64,000 bases of DNA from Ochrobactrum teleogrylli. Lineage in GTDB: Bacteria > Pseudomonadota > Alphaproteobacteria > Rhizobiales > Rhizobiaceae. The stretch is taken from assembly GCF_006376685.1 (NCBI RefSeq), contig NZ_VEWL01000016.1:1-64000 (forward strand), written 5' to 3'. This document shows positions 9,318-17,951 of this stretch, piece by piece. A program made the position numbers and the translations under genes. The stretch's first letter is position 1; every line of letters begins with the position of its first letter. The notes below the pieces were generated by a model. That model searched no databases and was not told the origin of the DNA. It saw only the letters and a list, made by a program, of their open reading frames with translations.

Positions 9318-9683
9318 TCAACAGCCCGGATGATCCAGAACCGGGGTTTCGCCGCTGTCCAGCCCGTACATGAATGAGCGTCCGCGCAGGACGATGGCGC
9401 TTTCGCAACTGCTGTTCGGAGGGCTGACGATATAGGACACAGCCTTGTCCTGCGACGCGGTTATGGTTGTCGTGCCGTGCACCTTGCGCGGCATCCGCAA
9501 TGTCGGGTCTTTATGCGCTGCACCGACCCGGATGATCTTTGCGCCGCCGCCAGCCTTCTGCATGACGAGGTTTCCAGACGCGTCGGCATAGCGCAAGGTG
9601 GTCTCGGCAGAGGCTGTCGCGACCAAGCCACCAAAAGCCAGTGTACATGACGCCAGCAACGCGATCCTGTTTCTGTTTGCCAT
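9318..9683 (-). CDS. Small exported protein, function unknown
   Basis: This 121-residue protein begins with a good signal peptide (ANRNRIALLASCTLAFGG, then LVATASA with cleavage near residue 26). The mature part has two Cys residues (SSCESAIV and the C-terminal HPGC) that could pair in the periplasm. No family was recognised. The frame is open 25 codons further upstream; the start at 9683 is chosen because the signal peptide begins there. It converges on the diguanylate cyclase gene with a six-base gap, and no terminator hairpin is visible between them. Confidence 0.7.
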   Translation of the reverse strand: MANRNRIALLASCTLAFGGLVATASAETTLRYADASGNLVMQKAGGGAKIIRVGAAHKDPTLRMPRKVHGTTTITASQDKAVSYIVSPPNSSCESAIVLRGRSFMYGLDSGETPVLDHPGC

Positions 9684-9856
9684 GGTGCCGTTTCGCCTTC
9701 GCCGTCTGACGCAAAAAGAGTTTCCGCACCATCTTAACTCTTTCTTTACCTTTGTCATCCGTGCTGGCTACAATCGGATAAGTCTTTGGTCGCAACTGCT
9801 TCGCGGCGTAGTGAGCAAGGACGACTTGAACCGCCCCGAAGGCCAAGGAATGTTCA

Positions 9857-10315
9857 ATGACCAAAGATCATGCCGTCGATATCGCGCTGCTCCATCTTCG
9901 TGATGCTCACGAATTCGCGCCGCTGCTTGCCAGCTATGCGCAGGCGCTGAAGCGTGGCGCACCGCGCCGCCCCGACGATTATTATGCCGAGCATCTTCTG
10001 CAGGACCGTGCCACTGAAATTCTAGGCGCGCGCGTGGACGGCAATCTTGTCGGCTTCGTGATTTTCTACGATCTGCCGGAGCCGGTATCGGGTCTGCGCG
10101 CAGGGCAGGTGGATCATATCTATGTGCATCACGATCATCGCGGCAAAGGCATCGCCAAGGCGCTCATCGACCTGCTGGCCGACAAGGCGGAAGAGCGCAG
10201 CTGGTCCAAGCTTGTCCTCAATGCGCCGCGTGTGCCGGAAGACGGACGCAAGCTCTATGAGCAGGTCGCGACGGCAGCCGACTGGTCGAGCTATGTGATT
10301 CGATTCGGCGCCTGA
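9857..10315 (+). CDS. GNAT family N-acetyltransferase
   Basis: This 152-residue protein is of the GCN5-related acetyltransferase fold, transferring acetyl from acetyl-CoA to an amine on an unknown substrate. The acetyl-CoA-binding motif A is visible around VDHIYVHHDHRGKGIAKALI (about residues 90-110), where the RGKGIAKAL loop grips the pyrophosphate. A ribosome binding site (AAGGAA) precedes the ATG. It is divergent from the small exported protein gene and followed by a strong hairpin. The substrate cannot be predicted. Confidence 0.88.
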   Translation: MTKDHAVDIALLHLRDAHEFAPLLASYAQALKRGAPRRPDDYYAEHLLQDRATEILGARVDGNLVGFVIFYDLPEPVSGLRAGQVDHIYVHHDHRGKGIAKALIDLLADKAEERSWSKLVLNAPRVPEDGRKLYEQVATAADWSSYVIRFGA

Positions 10316-10359
10316 TGTGCTTTTGCTAAAGTTGATGAAATTACACATGTTTTTTAAAT

Positions 10360-10387
10360 TGCGGCCTTCAAACGATTGAAGGCCGCA
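10360..10387. terminator. Hairpin after the acetyltransferase gene
   Basis: TGCGGCCTTCAA, loop ACGA, TTGAAGGCCGCA: a perfect 12-bp stem. The following T tract is poor (TTC), so termination is inferred from stem strength. Confidence 0.55.
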
Positions 10388-10400
10388 TTCACGTGAAAGT

Positions 10401-10416
10401 GTCGCAAAGGTGCGAC
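10401..10416. promoter_or_regulatory. Palindrome upstream of the sdh promoter
   Basis: GTCGCA-AAGG-TGCGAC, a perfect 6-bp inverted repeat 32 bases upstream of the -35 element. It could be an activator or repressor site; no regulator can be assigned. Confidence 0.35.
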
Positions 10417-10447
10417 CAATTGTTAGTCTTTTCGTGAAAAAGCTTCT

Positions 10448-10476
10448 TTGACGTGGTGGTAAAAGAGCAGTAGAAA
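10448..10476 (+). promoter_or_regulatory. Sigma-70-type promoter of the sdhCDAB operon
   Basis: TTGACG, exactly 17 bases, TAGAAA. It is the best -35/-10 pair seen in the region before sdhC. Confidence 0.45.
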
Positions 10477-10683
10477 GCGGCACATAAGGCCGTATTCCAC
10501 GGTCTCGCCATATTTTCAGGTCGCACCGGCGCGGGATCGAAAGTTCCGGTTCATTGCGTAGAGCGCGACTTCAAAACTGGGTTTTTAGAAAAACCCGCCA
10601 TCCGGTACGCCAGATCGATCATTGTCGGTGGGCATTCCGGGGGAGAAACGTCAGGGAAGCCCCACGAGAGGCCAACGAGAACC

Positions 10684-11082
10684 ATGACACAACCGACCGT
10701 AACGCGTCAGCGTCCTTTGTCGCCGCACCTGTCCGTCTATAAGCCGGTCATCACGATGACGATGTCCATCGTGCATCGTATCACGGGCGGCGCTCTCTAT
10801 TTCGGCACCCTGCTGCTTGCAGCCTGGCTTATTTCCGCAGCCGTCGGCGAAGAGTGCTTCAATGCCGTCAACGCCGTGTTCGGCTCCTGGATCGGCCAGC
10901 TTGTGCTGTTCGGCTATACCTGGGCGCTGCTGCACCATCTGGCGGGCGGCGTTCGTCACTTCATCTGGGATACCGGCGCAGGTCTTGAAAAGCATACCGC
11001 TTCCAAGATCGCCTGGGCTACGGTCGTCTTCTCGGTCATCACAACGATCCTCGTCTGGGTCGTCGCTTACTCGGTGCGCTAG
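10684..11082 (+). CDS. sdhC: Succinate dehydrogenase cytochrome b556 subunit
   Basis: This 132-residue membrane anchor of complex II has three transmembrane helices. The family signatures RPLSPHLSVYKP and SIVHRITGGALYFG (with the Ser/Arg quinone-site region) open the protein, and HHLAGGVRHFIWD carries the His expected to ligate haem b. It is first in sdhCDAB with sdhD 12 bases downstream. With SdhD it hands electrons from SdhB to ubiquinone. Confidence 0.95.
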   Translation: MTQPTVTRQRPLSPHLSVYKPVITMTMSIVHRITGGALYFGTLLLAAWLISAAVGEECFNAVNAVFGSWIGQLVLFGYTWALLHHLAGGVRHFIWDTGAGLEKHTASKIAWATVVFSVITTILVWVVAYSVR

Positions 11083-11094
11083 GAGGCTAATCCC

Positions 11095-11490
11095 ATGAGC
11101 GGTTCGAATAATGATATGCGCACGCCTCTTGGCAAAGTTCGCGGTCTTGGCTCTGCCAAGGAAGGCACCAGCCATTTCTGGTATCAGCGCGTGACGGCAG
11201 TGGCCCTGGTGCCGCTGGTTCTCTTTTTCCTCGGTCTGGTGATTTCGCTCAATGGCGCAAGCTTTGCGGAAGTCCGGGCTGCTCTCTCGCATCCCATTAC
11301 CGCCATTGTCATGGCGCTGTTCGTTCTGACCGGCGTTTATCACATGCGTCTGGGCATGCAGGTTATTATCGAAGATTATGTGCATGGCGAAGGCATGAAG
11401 GTCGTGCTGGTGATGCTGAACACCTTCTTTGCGGCGGTGGTCGGTTTTGCCTGCGTTTTCGCGATCCTCAAGCTCAGCTTCGGAGGTTGA
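11095..11490 (+). CDS. sdhD: Succinate dehydrogenase membrane anchor subunit
   Basis: This 131-residue second membrane anchor of complex II has three hydrophobic helices. It begins [20 protein letters not shown] after a few residues, and [20 protein letters not shown] carries the haem/quinone-site His and Asp-Tyr seen in alphaproteobacterial SdhD. AGGAGG precedes the start; sdhA starts seven bases after its stop. Confidence 0.95.
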   Translation: MSGSNNDMRTPLGKVRGLGSAKEGTSHFWYQRVTAVALVPLVLFFLGLVISLNGASFAEVRAALSHPITAIVMALFVLTGVYHMRLGMQVIIEDYVHGEGMKVVLVMLNTFFAAVVGFACVFAILKLSFGG

Positions 11491-11497
11491 TAGCCCG

Positions 11498-13342
11498 ATG
11501 GCTAGTGCAGAAAAGAATGCAGCTCCGGCTGCGGGCGAAAAGTCCTACAAGTTTGTCGATCACAAATTCGACGTTGTCGTGGTCGGCGCTGGTGGCGCTG
11601 GTCTGCGCGCCACGCTCGGCATGGCCGAGCAGGGGCTCAAGACCGCCTGTATCACGAAGGTTTTCCCGACCCGTTCGCATACGGTCGCGGCACAGGGCGG
11701 CATTGCCGCCTCGTTGAAGAACATGGGCCCGGACAGCTGGCAGTGGCACATGTACGATACCGTCAAGGGATCGGACTGGCTCGGCGACACCGACGCGATG
11801 GAATATCTGGCGCGTGAAGCGCCTGCCGCCGTCTACGAGCTTGAGCACTACGGTGTGCCGTTCTCGCGCACGGAAGAAGGCAAGATTTACCAGCGCCCGT
11901 TCGGTGGCCATATGCAGAATTTCGGTGACGGTCCTCCGGTTCAGCGCACCTGCGCTGCTGCCGACCGTACCGGCCACGCCATCCTGCACACGCTTTACGG
12001 CCAGAGCCTGAAGAACAACGCGCAGTTCTTCATCGAATATTTCGCGCTCGACCTGATCATGACCGACGGTGTCTGCACCGGCGTGGTGGCGTGGAACCTC
12101 GATGACGGCACCATCCATCGTTTCTCCGCCAAGATGGTGGTTCTGGCGACGGGCGGTTACGGTCGCGCCTATTTCTCGGCCACCTCGGCCCATACCTGCA
12201 CCGGCGACGGCGGCGGCATGGCTGCGCGCGCTGGTCTACCGCTTCAGGACATGGAATTCGTTCAGTTCCATCCGACCGGCATTTACGGCGCAGGCTGCCT
12301 CATCACCGAAGGCGCACGCGGTGAAGGCGGCTATCTGGTCAATTCCGAAGGCGAGCGCTTCATGGAGCGTTATGCGCCATCGGCCAAGGATCTTGCCTCG
12401 CGCGACGTGGTTTCGCGCTGCATGACCATGGAAATCCGCGCCGGTCGTGGCGTAGGCAAGGCCAAGGACCACATCTTCCTGCATCTCGACCATCTCGATC
12501 CCGCCGTTCTGCATGAACGCCTGCCGGGCATCTCCGAGTCGGCCAAGATTTTCGCGGGCGTGGACGTGACCAAGGAACCGATCCCGGTTCTGCCGACCGT
12601 TCACTACAATATGGGCGGCATTCCGACCAATTACTGGGGCGAAGTGCTGAACCCGACGCCGGAAGACCCGGATCGCGTACAGCCCGGCCTGATGGCTGTC
12701 GGCGAAGCGGGCTGCGCTTCGGTGCACGGTGCAAACCGTCTCGGCTCCAACTCGCTGATCGACCTTGTGGTGTTCGGTCGTGCGGCTGCGATCCGCGCTG
12801 GCGAAGTCATCGACCGCGCCGCGAAGATCCCGGATATCAACGAAGCCGCTGTCGAAAAGATCATGGATCGTTTCCATCGCCTGCGTTACGCCAATGGCTC
12901 CACGCCGACGGCAGAGCTGCGCGAGAAGATGCAGCGCACCATGCAGGAAGACGCTGCCGTGTTCCGCACGTCGGAATCGCTCAAGCAGGGCTGCGAACGC
13001 ATGGAAAAGATCTGGCAGGAACTGCCGGATATCAAGGTTTCCGACCGCTCGATGATCTGGAACTCCGATCTCGTCGAGACGCTGGAGCTGGAAAACCTGA
13101 TGGCCAATGCGTTGACGACCGTTGTTTCGGCGGAAGCGCGTCATGAAAGCCGCGGCGCGCATGCGCATGAGGATTTCCCGGACCGTAACGATGCCGAATG
13201 GCGCAAGCACACCCTGTCCTGGCTCTCGCCGGACGGCAAGGTGACGCTCGGTTATCGCGCCGTTCACCTCGATCCGCTCACGACGGAAGAAGAAGGTGGC
13301 ATCAGCCTCGCCAAGATTGCGCCGAAGAAGCGCGTTTACTGA
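11498..13342 (+). CDS. sdhA: Succinate dehydrogenase flavoprotein subunit
   Basis: This 614-residue catalytic subunit oxidises succinate to fumarate with covalently bound FAD. The Rossmann motif [15 protein letters not shown] is at about 27-41 and the FAD-linked histidine is His61 in [16 protein letters not shown]. Further motifs are [22 protein letters not shown] and [19 protein letters not shown]. The ORF is open 23 codons upstream into sdhD, but the ATG at 11498 has CGGAGG before it and fits the family start. Confidence 0.97.
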   Translation: MASAEKNAAPAAGEKSYKFVDHKFDVVVVGAGGAGLRATLGMAEQGLKTACITKVFPTRSHTVAAQGGIAASLKNMGPDSWQWHMYDTVKGSDWLGDTDAMEYLAREAPAAVYELEHYGVPFSRTEEGKIYQRPFGGHMQNFGDGPPVQRTCAAADRTGHAILHTLYGQSLKNNAQFFIEYFALDLIMTDGVCTGVVAWNLDDGTIHRFSAKMVVLATGGYGRAYFSATSAHTCTGDGGGMAARAGLPLQDMEFVQFHPTGIYGAGCLITEGARGEGGYLVNSEGERFMERYAPSAKDLASRDVVSRCMTMEIRAGRGVGKAKDHIFLHLDHLDPAVLHERLPGISESAKIFAGVDVTKEPIPVLPTVHYNMGGIPTNYWGEVLNPTPEDPDRVQPGLMAVGEAGCASVHGANRLGSNSLIDLVVFGRAAAIRAGEVIDRAAKIPDINEAAVEKIMDRFHRLRYANGSTPTAELREKMQRTMQEDAAVFRTSESLKQGCERMEKIWQELPDIKVSDRSMIWNSDLVETLELENLMANALTTVVSAEARHESRGAHAHEDFPDRNDAEWRKHTLSWLSPDGKVTLGYRAVHLDPLTTEEEGGISLAKIAPKKRVY

Positions 13343-13357
13343 TTAAGGGAAAGAGCA

Positions 13358-14137
13358 ATGGTTGAACTCGCACTTCCCAAGAATTCCCGCATGCAGGAGG
13401 GCAAGACCTGGCCCCGCCCTGATGGCGCCAAGCGCGTCACGGAATTCCGTATTTATCGCTGGTCGCCGGACGACGACGCCAATCCGAGCATCGACACCTA
13501 TTATGTCGATCGCGATGATTGCGGCCCGATGGTTCTGGACGGTCTGCTCTATATCAAGAACAAGATCGATCCGACGTTGACGCTGCGCCGCTCGTGCCGC
13601 GAAGGCATTTGCGGCTCCTGCGCGATGAACATCGACGGTGCCAACACGCTGGCCTGCACCAAGGGCATGGACGATATCAAGGGCGCCATCAAGGTTTACC
13701 CGCTGCCGCATATGCCGGTGGTGAAGGATCTCGTGCCCGACCTCAACAACTTCTACGCCCAGCACCGTTCGATCGAGCCCTGGCTCAAGACGGTTTCGCC
13801 GGAGCCGCAGAAGGAATGGTTGCAGAGCCATGACGACCGCCAGAAGCTGGACGGTCTTTATGAGTGCATTCTGTGCGCCTGCTGCTCGACCTCGTGCCCA
13901 AGCTACTGGTGGAACGGCGACCGTTATCTCGGCCCGGCTGTGCTGCTGCAGGCCTATCGCTGGCTGATCGACAGCCGTGACGAAGCTAAGGGCGAACGTC
14001 TCGACAATCTCGAAGATCCGTTCCGCCTCTATCGCTGCCACACGATCATGAACTGCGCGCAGACCTGCCCGAAGGGATTGAACCCGGCCAAGGCGATTGC
14101 CGAGATTAAAAAGATGATGGTCGAGCGCCGCGTGTAG
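13358..14137 (+). CDS. sdhB: Succinate dehydrogenase iron-sulfur subunit
   Basis: This 259-residue subunit carries the three Fe-S clusters linking FAD to ubiquinone. The [2Fe-2S] site is [16 protein letters not shown] plus the later LACTKG; the [4Fe-4S]/[3Fe-4S] ligands are in [20 protein letters not shown] and [17 protein letters not shown]. All expected cysteines are present. It is the last gene of the operon, 15 bases after sdhA, and a terminator follows. Confidence 0.97.
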   Translation: MVELALPKNSRMQEGKTWPRPDGAKRVTEFRIYRWSPDDDANPSIDTYYVDRDDCGPMVLDGLLYIKNKIDPTLTLRRSCREGICGSCAMNIDGANTLACTKGMDDIKGAIKVYPLPHMPVVKDLVPDLNNFYAQHRSIEPWLKTVSPEPQKEWLQSHDDRQKLDGLYECILCACCSTSCPSYWWNGDRYLGPAVLLQAYRWLIDSRDEAKGERLDNLEDPFRLYRCHTIMNCAQTCPKGLNPAKAIAEIKKMMVERRV

Positions 14138-14164
14138 TAGCGCCAGCTATCAATTAAAGTATGC

Positions 14165-14192
14165 AAAGGGGAAGGCTGTTGCCTTCCCCTTT
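14165..14192 (+). terminator. sdhCDAB operon terminator
   Basis: AAAGGGGAAGGC, loop TGTT, GCCTTCCCCTTT, then GTTTTTT: a perfect 12-bp stem 27 bases after the sdhB stop. Confidence 0.92.
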
Positions 14193-14305
14193 GTTTTTTG
14201 CACGAACCGGCAGCAGATCATGCACTCATTGATTGTATGGTCTTGACCTTTACGTTGCCGCCGATATGTCTTGAGATAACAAGGCAGCACGGAGAATGGG
14301 CAATC

Positions 14306-14677
14306 ATGCTCGACCATATCGGCTTCAACATTTCCAGCATGCCCAAGTCGCGCAAATTCTATGATGAGGCGCTTGCCCCTCTGGGCATTACCCGCGCCAT
14401 GGAATTCGGCGACTGGGTCGGATATGGGCGCAACGGTAAGCCGGAATTCTGGATTGGCAAGCAGAAGGGCGCCAAACTGGAAGGGGTTCTGCATGTCGCC
14501 TTTTCGGCGGGCACGCGCTCGGAAGTGGATCGTTTCTATGAAGCGGCCATCGCGGCTGGCGGCAGCGACAATGGAAAGCCGGGCATCCGCGAAGGTTACC
14601 ATCCCGATTATTACGCTGCTTTCGTGATCGACCCGGACGGGCACAATATAGAGGCCGTCTGCCACCTGCCGGAATAA
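14306..14677 (+). CDS. VOC (glyoxalase/dioxygenase-fold) family protein
   Basis: This 123-residue single-module protein of the vicinal oxygen chelate fold begins LDHIGFNISSMPKSRKFYDE, typical of glyoxalase-like proteins. The metal-ligand positions seem present: His near the N-terminus (LDHIGF), His in VLHVAFSAG and Glu in GHNIEAVCHL. Reaction and substrate are unknown. The frame is open 36 codons upstream, but the start at 14306 has a GGAG site and begins the domain. A terminator follows its stop. Confidence 0.85.
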   Translation: MLDHIGFNISSMPKSRKFYDEALAPLGITRAMEFGDWVGYGRNGKPEFWIGKQKGAKLEGVLHVAFSAGTRSEVDRFYEAAIAAGGSDNGKPGIREGYHPDYYAAFVIDPDGHNIEAVCHLPE

Positions 14678-14703
14678 AAGGCGGGATCTGTAACCCCGCC
14701 TTT
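14677..14703. terminator. Bidirectional terminator between VOC and OsmC genes
   Basis: AAAGGCGGG, nine-base loop, CCCGCCTTT between the convergent genes ending at 14677 and 14711. Confidence 0.8.
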
Positions 14704-14710
14704 CGTGGTC

Positions 14711-15148
14711 TCAGACCAGTTTTGCGTCCAGCGTCACTTCGATTGCGCCAAGCGCCTTCGAAAGCGGGCAGGATTCCTTAGCCTTCTTGGCAAGATCGGC
14801 AAAGGCCTCAGCCGAAATGCCGGGAATCTTGGCATTGAGGGTCAGCGCGCTGCGGGTGATTTCAAAACCGCCGCCCGAAGCTTGGCCGATGTTGACGGCT
14901 GCCGTTGCTTCCAGTTTTTCCGGCGGGGTGCCGTTCTGCGTCAAAAGGGCGGAAAGCTGCATGGCGAAGCAGCCCGCATGCGCCGCACCGAGAAGCTCTT
15001 CCGGATTGGTGCCAGCGCGCCCGCTTTCATCCTCGAAGCGAGCTTTAAAATCATAGGGAAGGTCTTTCAGTGCGCCGCTCTGGGTGTTGAGCGTGCCTTT
15101 GCCTTCCTTCAGCGTGCCTTGCCAGACTGCTATTGCTTTTCTTTCCAT
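14711..15148 (-). CDS. OsmC-type peroxiredoxin
   Basis: This 145-residue cytoplasmic protein likely reduces organic hydroperoxides. The OsmC subclass features are visible: an N-terminal KAIAVWQGTLKEGKGTLNTQ and the two redox cysteines Cys60 (GAAHAGCFAMQL) and Cys127 (AKESCPLSKAL) in the family context. It resembles the OsmC subgroup more than Ohr. A GAGAGGAGC site precedes the ATG. It is a single gene convergent with the VOC gene. Confidence 0.9.
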   Translation of the reverse strand: MERKAIAVWQGTLKEGKGTLNTQSGALKDLPYDFKARFEDESGRAGTNPEELLGAAHAGCFAMQLSALLTQNGTPPEKLEATAAVNIGQASGGGFEITRSALTLNAKIPGISAEAFADLAKKAKESCPLSKALGAIEVTLDAKLV

Positions 15149-15243
15149 GGGGAAGCTCCTCTCGGTGATTGTCCGTCACGGATATAGGGCGCTTCGCGAT
15201 GGCTTCCAGCAATGAATAGGCAGCAATTAGGGGGGGGCGGCGG

Positions 15244-16488
15244 TCAGATCGGCTGCCCTTTCAAAAGGCGGGGCGTATCGCCGGACAATCCGGCTGCCTG
15301 CTTGATGAAGAAGGATTTCAGGCTCGGGACGCGATCCACGAGACCAAGGCCGATATCGCGAATGGAGCGGATGGCCGGATTGTCGTTGGAAAACAGCTTG
15401 GTGAGAACATCGGTCGTCACGCCCATCTGCACCGTGTCAAAGCGACGCCAGGACTGGTAACGTTCAAGGGCGGCGAACGATCCGATATCGAGGCCGAGGC
15501 GATCCGTTTCGACGATAACCTCGGCAATGGCAGCAGCATCGCGGAAACCGAGATTGAGGCCCTGTCCCGCGATCGGGTGGATGCGATGCGCCGCATCGCC
15601 GACAAGGGCAAAGCGCGGTTTCACGAATTCGCGCGCCAGCGTCAGGCCAAGCGGGAAGGCGCGGCGCGGGCCTTCGACATGCAGCGCGCCGAGACGATGC
15701 CCGAAGCGCTGTTCCAGTTCGGCTTCGAAAACGAAATCATCTTCGCGGATCAGCCGGTCGGCGTCAGCGGTGCGTTCAGTCCACACCAGCGAGCTGCGAT
15801 TGCCCTTGAGCGGCAGAATGGCAAAGGGTCCGGCAGGCAGGAAATGCTCGTCGGCGCGTCCGCCATGCGGCTTTTCGTGGGATACGTTGCAGACGATGCC
15901 CGATTGGCCATAGTCCCAGTTGACGGTCTTGATGCCCGCCTGATCGCGTAGGCGCGAGCGCGCACCGTCGGCGGCAATCAGAAGGCGGGTCTCGATGGCG
16001 TCGCCATTGGAAAGCGAAACGGTAACGGTTTCCGGCTTGGTTTCGAAGCCATTCACGCTGGTTGCTTCGAGGAAGTTAATGCCCAGCGCATCGGCCTTGT
16101 TGTGCAGGGCAGTATTGAGAATGCGGTTTTCAACCATATGGGCGAAAGGCTCGCCGGGGTCCACATCGCCTGCAAAGGTCAGGAAAACAGGTCGCACCGG
16201 GTCGGATACGCGCGAATCGGTGATGACCATTTCGGTGATCGGCTGCGCATCAGACACGATTTCCTGCCAGCAGCCGAGCTTGTCGAGCATGCGTGATGCG
16301 GCAGCCGCGATGGACGAGGCGCGTGGGTCGGTTTTCCACGAACCGGCGGGCGCGCCATCGACAACGGTGACGGAAAGATGTGGCGCCGCCGACTTGACCG
16401 CAACCGCCGTGACGAGGCCAACATAACCGCCACCGGCGATTAGCAGGTCGGTGTTGCGAGTGCTTGTCTGTCTGGAAGTCGCAGCCAT
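15244..16488 (-). CDS. UbiH/UbiF/COQ6-family FAD monooxygenase
   Basis: This 414-residue flavoprotein hydroxylase is of the type that hydroxylates the ubiquinone ring. The FAD dinucleotide motif is at the N-terminus (DLLIAGGGYVGLVTAVAV), the DG motif is LLIAADGARSRLRDQAG, and the GD motif is FALVGDAAHRIHPIAGQGLN. Which ring position it acts on cannot be decided here; alphaproteobacteria vary in this. The ORF is open 71 codons upstream, but an AAGGAC site and the FAD fold place the start at 16488. It is divergent from tesB. Confidence 0.85.
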   Translation of the reverse strand: MAATSRQTSTRNTDLLIAGGGYVGLVTAVAVKSAAPHLSVTVVDGAPAGSWKTDPRASSIAAAASRMLDKLGCWQEIVSDAQPITEMVITDSRVSDPVRPVFLTFAGDVDPGEPFAHMVENRILNTALHNKADALGINFLEATSVNGFETKPETVTVSLSNGDAIETRLLIAADGARSRLRDQAGIKTVNWDYGQSGIVCNVSHEKPHGGRADEHFLPAGPFAILPLKGNRSSLVWTERTADADRLIREDDFVFEAELEQRFGHRLGALHVEGPRRAFPLGLTLAREFVKPRFALVGDAAHRIHPIAGQGLNLGFRDAAAIAEVIVETDRLGLDIGSFAALERYQSWRRFDTVQMGVTTDVLTKLFSNDNPAIRSIRDIGLGLVDRVPSLKSFFIKQAAGLSGDTPRLLKGQPI

Positions 16489-16699
16489 CGGTTCGTCCTT
16501 TTCGGAAAGCCTATACCATGCTTGTGCGCTTCTGGCACAAATACGGCAAGAGTGAAGCCGATATTTTGCCGCGGCACTGTGAGGCACACCGACCGAATCC
16601 GAAAAGCCTCCGGGCCACTTGACAGATTTCGACCGGCAGGAACAAACATGAGCCTCAACTTTATTAGCTTCATATATGGTCGCAGGAGCCAGGCTGTCC

Positions 16700-17641
16700 A
16701 TGTCCGATCGCGAAAAGTCCGAATATCAGCAGTCCGATCTTACATCTGTCTCAGATGAGAGCGCAGGCCAGACGGCTTCCATGCGGCAGCTGCTGTCGAT
16801 ACTCGATCTGGAAACGCTGGAGGTGGACCTGTTTCGCGGCAACAGCCCGCAAGTGGGTTGGCAGCGCGTGTTCGGCGGTCAGGTGATCGGCCAGGCGCTG
16901 ATCGCGGCGCAGCGCACCGTGGAGCCTGCGCGGCATGTGCATTCGCTGCATGGATATTTTGTGCGTCCCGGCGATCCGGCGATTCCGATCATCTATGAGG
17001 TGGATCGCATTCGCGACGGTTCCAGCTTCAACACCCGCCGCGTGCTGGCCAAGCAGCACGGCAAGGCCATCTTCACGCTGTCGGCGTCGTTTCAGGTGGA
17101 TGAGGGCGGTCTGGACCACCAGATCGCCATGCCCGAAGGACTGCCGATGCCGGAGCAATTGCTGGGCGACCGCGACATCAAGGAGCAATATCTGCATCTC
17201 GCTCCGGCCAATGTTCGCAGATATTGGGAACAGGAGCGTCCCATCGAGATCAAGCCGGTGCAGCTGACGCATTATTTCTCGCGGGAGAAGCTGGAGCCTG
17301 CGCAGCATGTCTGGGTGCGCGCAAATGGTATTGTTCCTGATAATCGCGCGCTTCAGGCGGCGATCCTCGCTTATCTCTCCGACATGACGCTGCTCGACAC
17401 ATCGCTGCATCCGCATGGGCGTTCGATTTTCGACCGCGATCTTCAGGCGGCAAGCCTCGATCATGCGATGTGGTTCCATCGTCCGTTCAAGCTGAATGAC
17501 TGGCTGCTTTATACGCAGGACACACCGAGCGCTTCGGGCGCGCGCGGTTTCAATCGCGGGTCGCTTTATACGCGCGACGGCATTCTGGTGGCTTCCGTTG
17601 CACAGGAAGGACTAATTCGTGTGCATGAAAACAAAGAATGA
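16700..17641 (+). CDS. tesB: Acyl-CoA thioesterase II
   Basis: This 313-residue double-hotdog thioesterase hydrolyses medium and long acyl-CoA. Family features are DLETLEVDLFRGNSP, RVFGGQVIGQAL, VHSLHGYFVRPGD, YLSDMTLLDTSL and the C-terminal GILVASVAQEGLIR, which hold the expected Asp, Thr/Ser and Gln catalytic positions. The start could be 16676, 16700 or about 16781; 16700 is chosen for its AGGAG 12 bases upstream. In S. meliloti the order, from memory, is tesB-glnK-amtB-ftsK; here amtB follows without glnK. Confidence 0.9.
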   Translation: MSDREKSEYQQSDLTSVSDESAGQTASMRQLLSILDLETLEVDLFRGNSPQVGWQRVFGGQVIGQALIAAQRTVEPARHVHSLHGYFVRPGDPAIPIIYEVDRIRDGSSFNTRRVLAKQHGKAIFTLSASFQVDEGGLDHQIAMPEGLPMPEQLLGDRDIKEQYLHLAPANVRRYWEQERPIEIKPVQLTHYFSREKLEPAQHVWVRANGIVPDNRALQAAILAYLSDMTLLDTSLHPHGRSIFDRDLQAASLDHAMWFHRPFKLNDWLLYTQDTPSASGARGFNRGSLYTRDGILVASVAQEGLIRVHENKE

Positions 17642-17951
17642 TTAAATATTAACCACACCAATGCCTTCTGTATAAATATTATGCAATTCGACGGTTTTCA
17701 GCCAAGTTCAGCGCTCGGGCAGGGCGCTGAAAAGATGAATCGCTAGAATCACTTAGCCTGAATTTGCCTAAACCTCCGGCACAAAAAGCCCGGCTTTGCG
17801 GGGCTGCCGGAAGCCGCAACGACTCGCTTCACAAAAAAATCACATTTTGCGCCGCGCCTTTCTGCAACTGGCACGATTTTTGTTTCTCTTGGTTCGAACC
17901 GGTCTTTCCAGCGCATACGCGTTTGAAACCGCCATTCGACGGAGATATTCG
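17642..17951. other. tesB-amtB intergenic region, no glnK
   Basis: This 310-bp region is too short for a glnK gene (about 336 bp), and no PII-like reading frame is seen. It holds an imperfectly placed hairpin at 17707-17731 (TTCAGCGC/GCGCTGAA, no T run), a GC-rich stem near 17785-17806, and the sigma-54 promoter of amtB at 17869-17884. Confidence 0.65.
17869..17884 (+). promoter_or_regulatory. Sigma-54 (RpoN) promoter of amtB
   Basis: TGGCACGATTTTTGTT matches the -24/-12 consensus TGGCACG-N4-TTGCW at every defined position but one (T for C in the -12 GC). It lies 68 bases upstream of the amtB start with the expected orientation. Nitrogen control through NtrC is the usual mode for such genes; I found no clear NtrC site. 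Confidence 0.85.

Larger units (their letters stand above)
10316..10683. other. Intergenic region between the acetyltransferase gene and sdhC
   Basis: This 368-bp gene-free region holds a strong hairpin at 10360-10387, a GTCGCA-AAGG-TGCGAC palindrome at 10401-10416, and a TTGACG-N17-TAGAAA promoter at 10448-10476. The sdh leader would therefore be about 200 bases. Confidence 0.65.
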
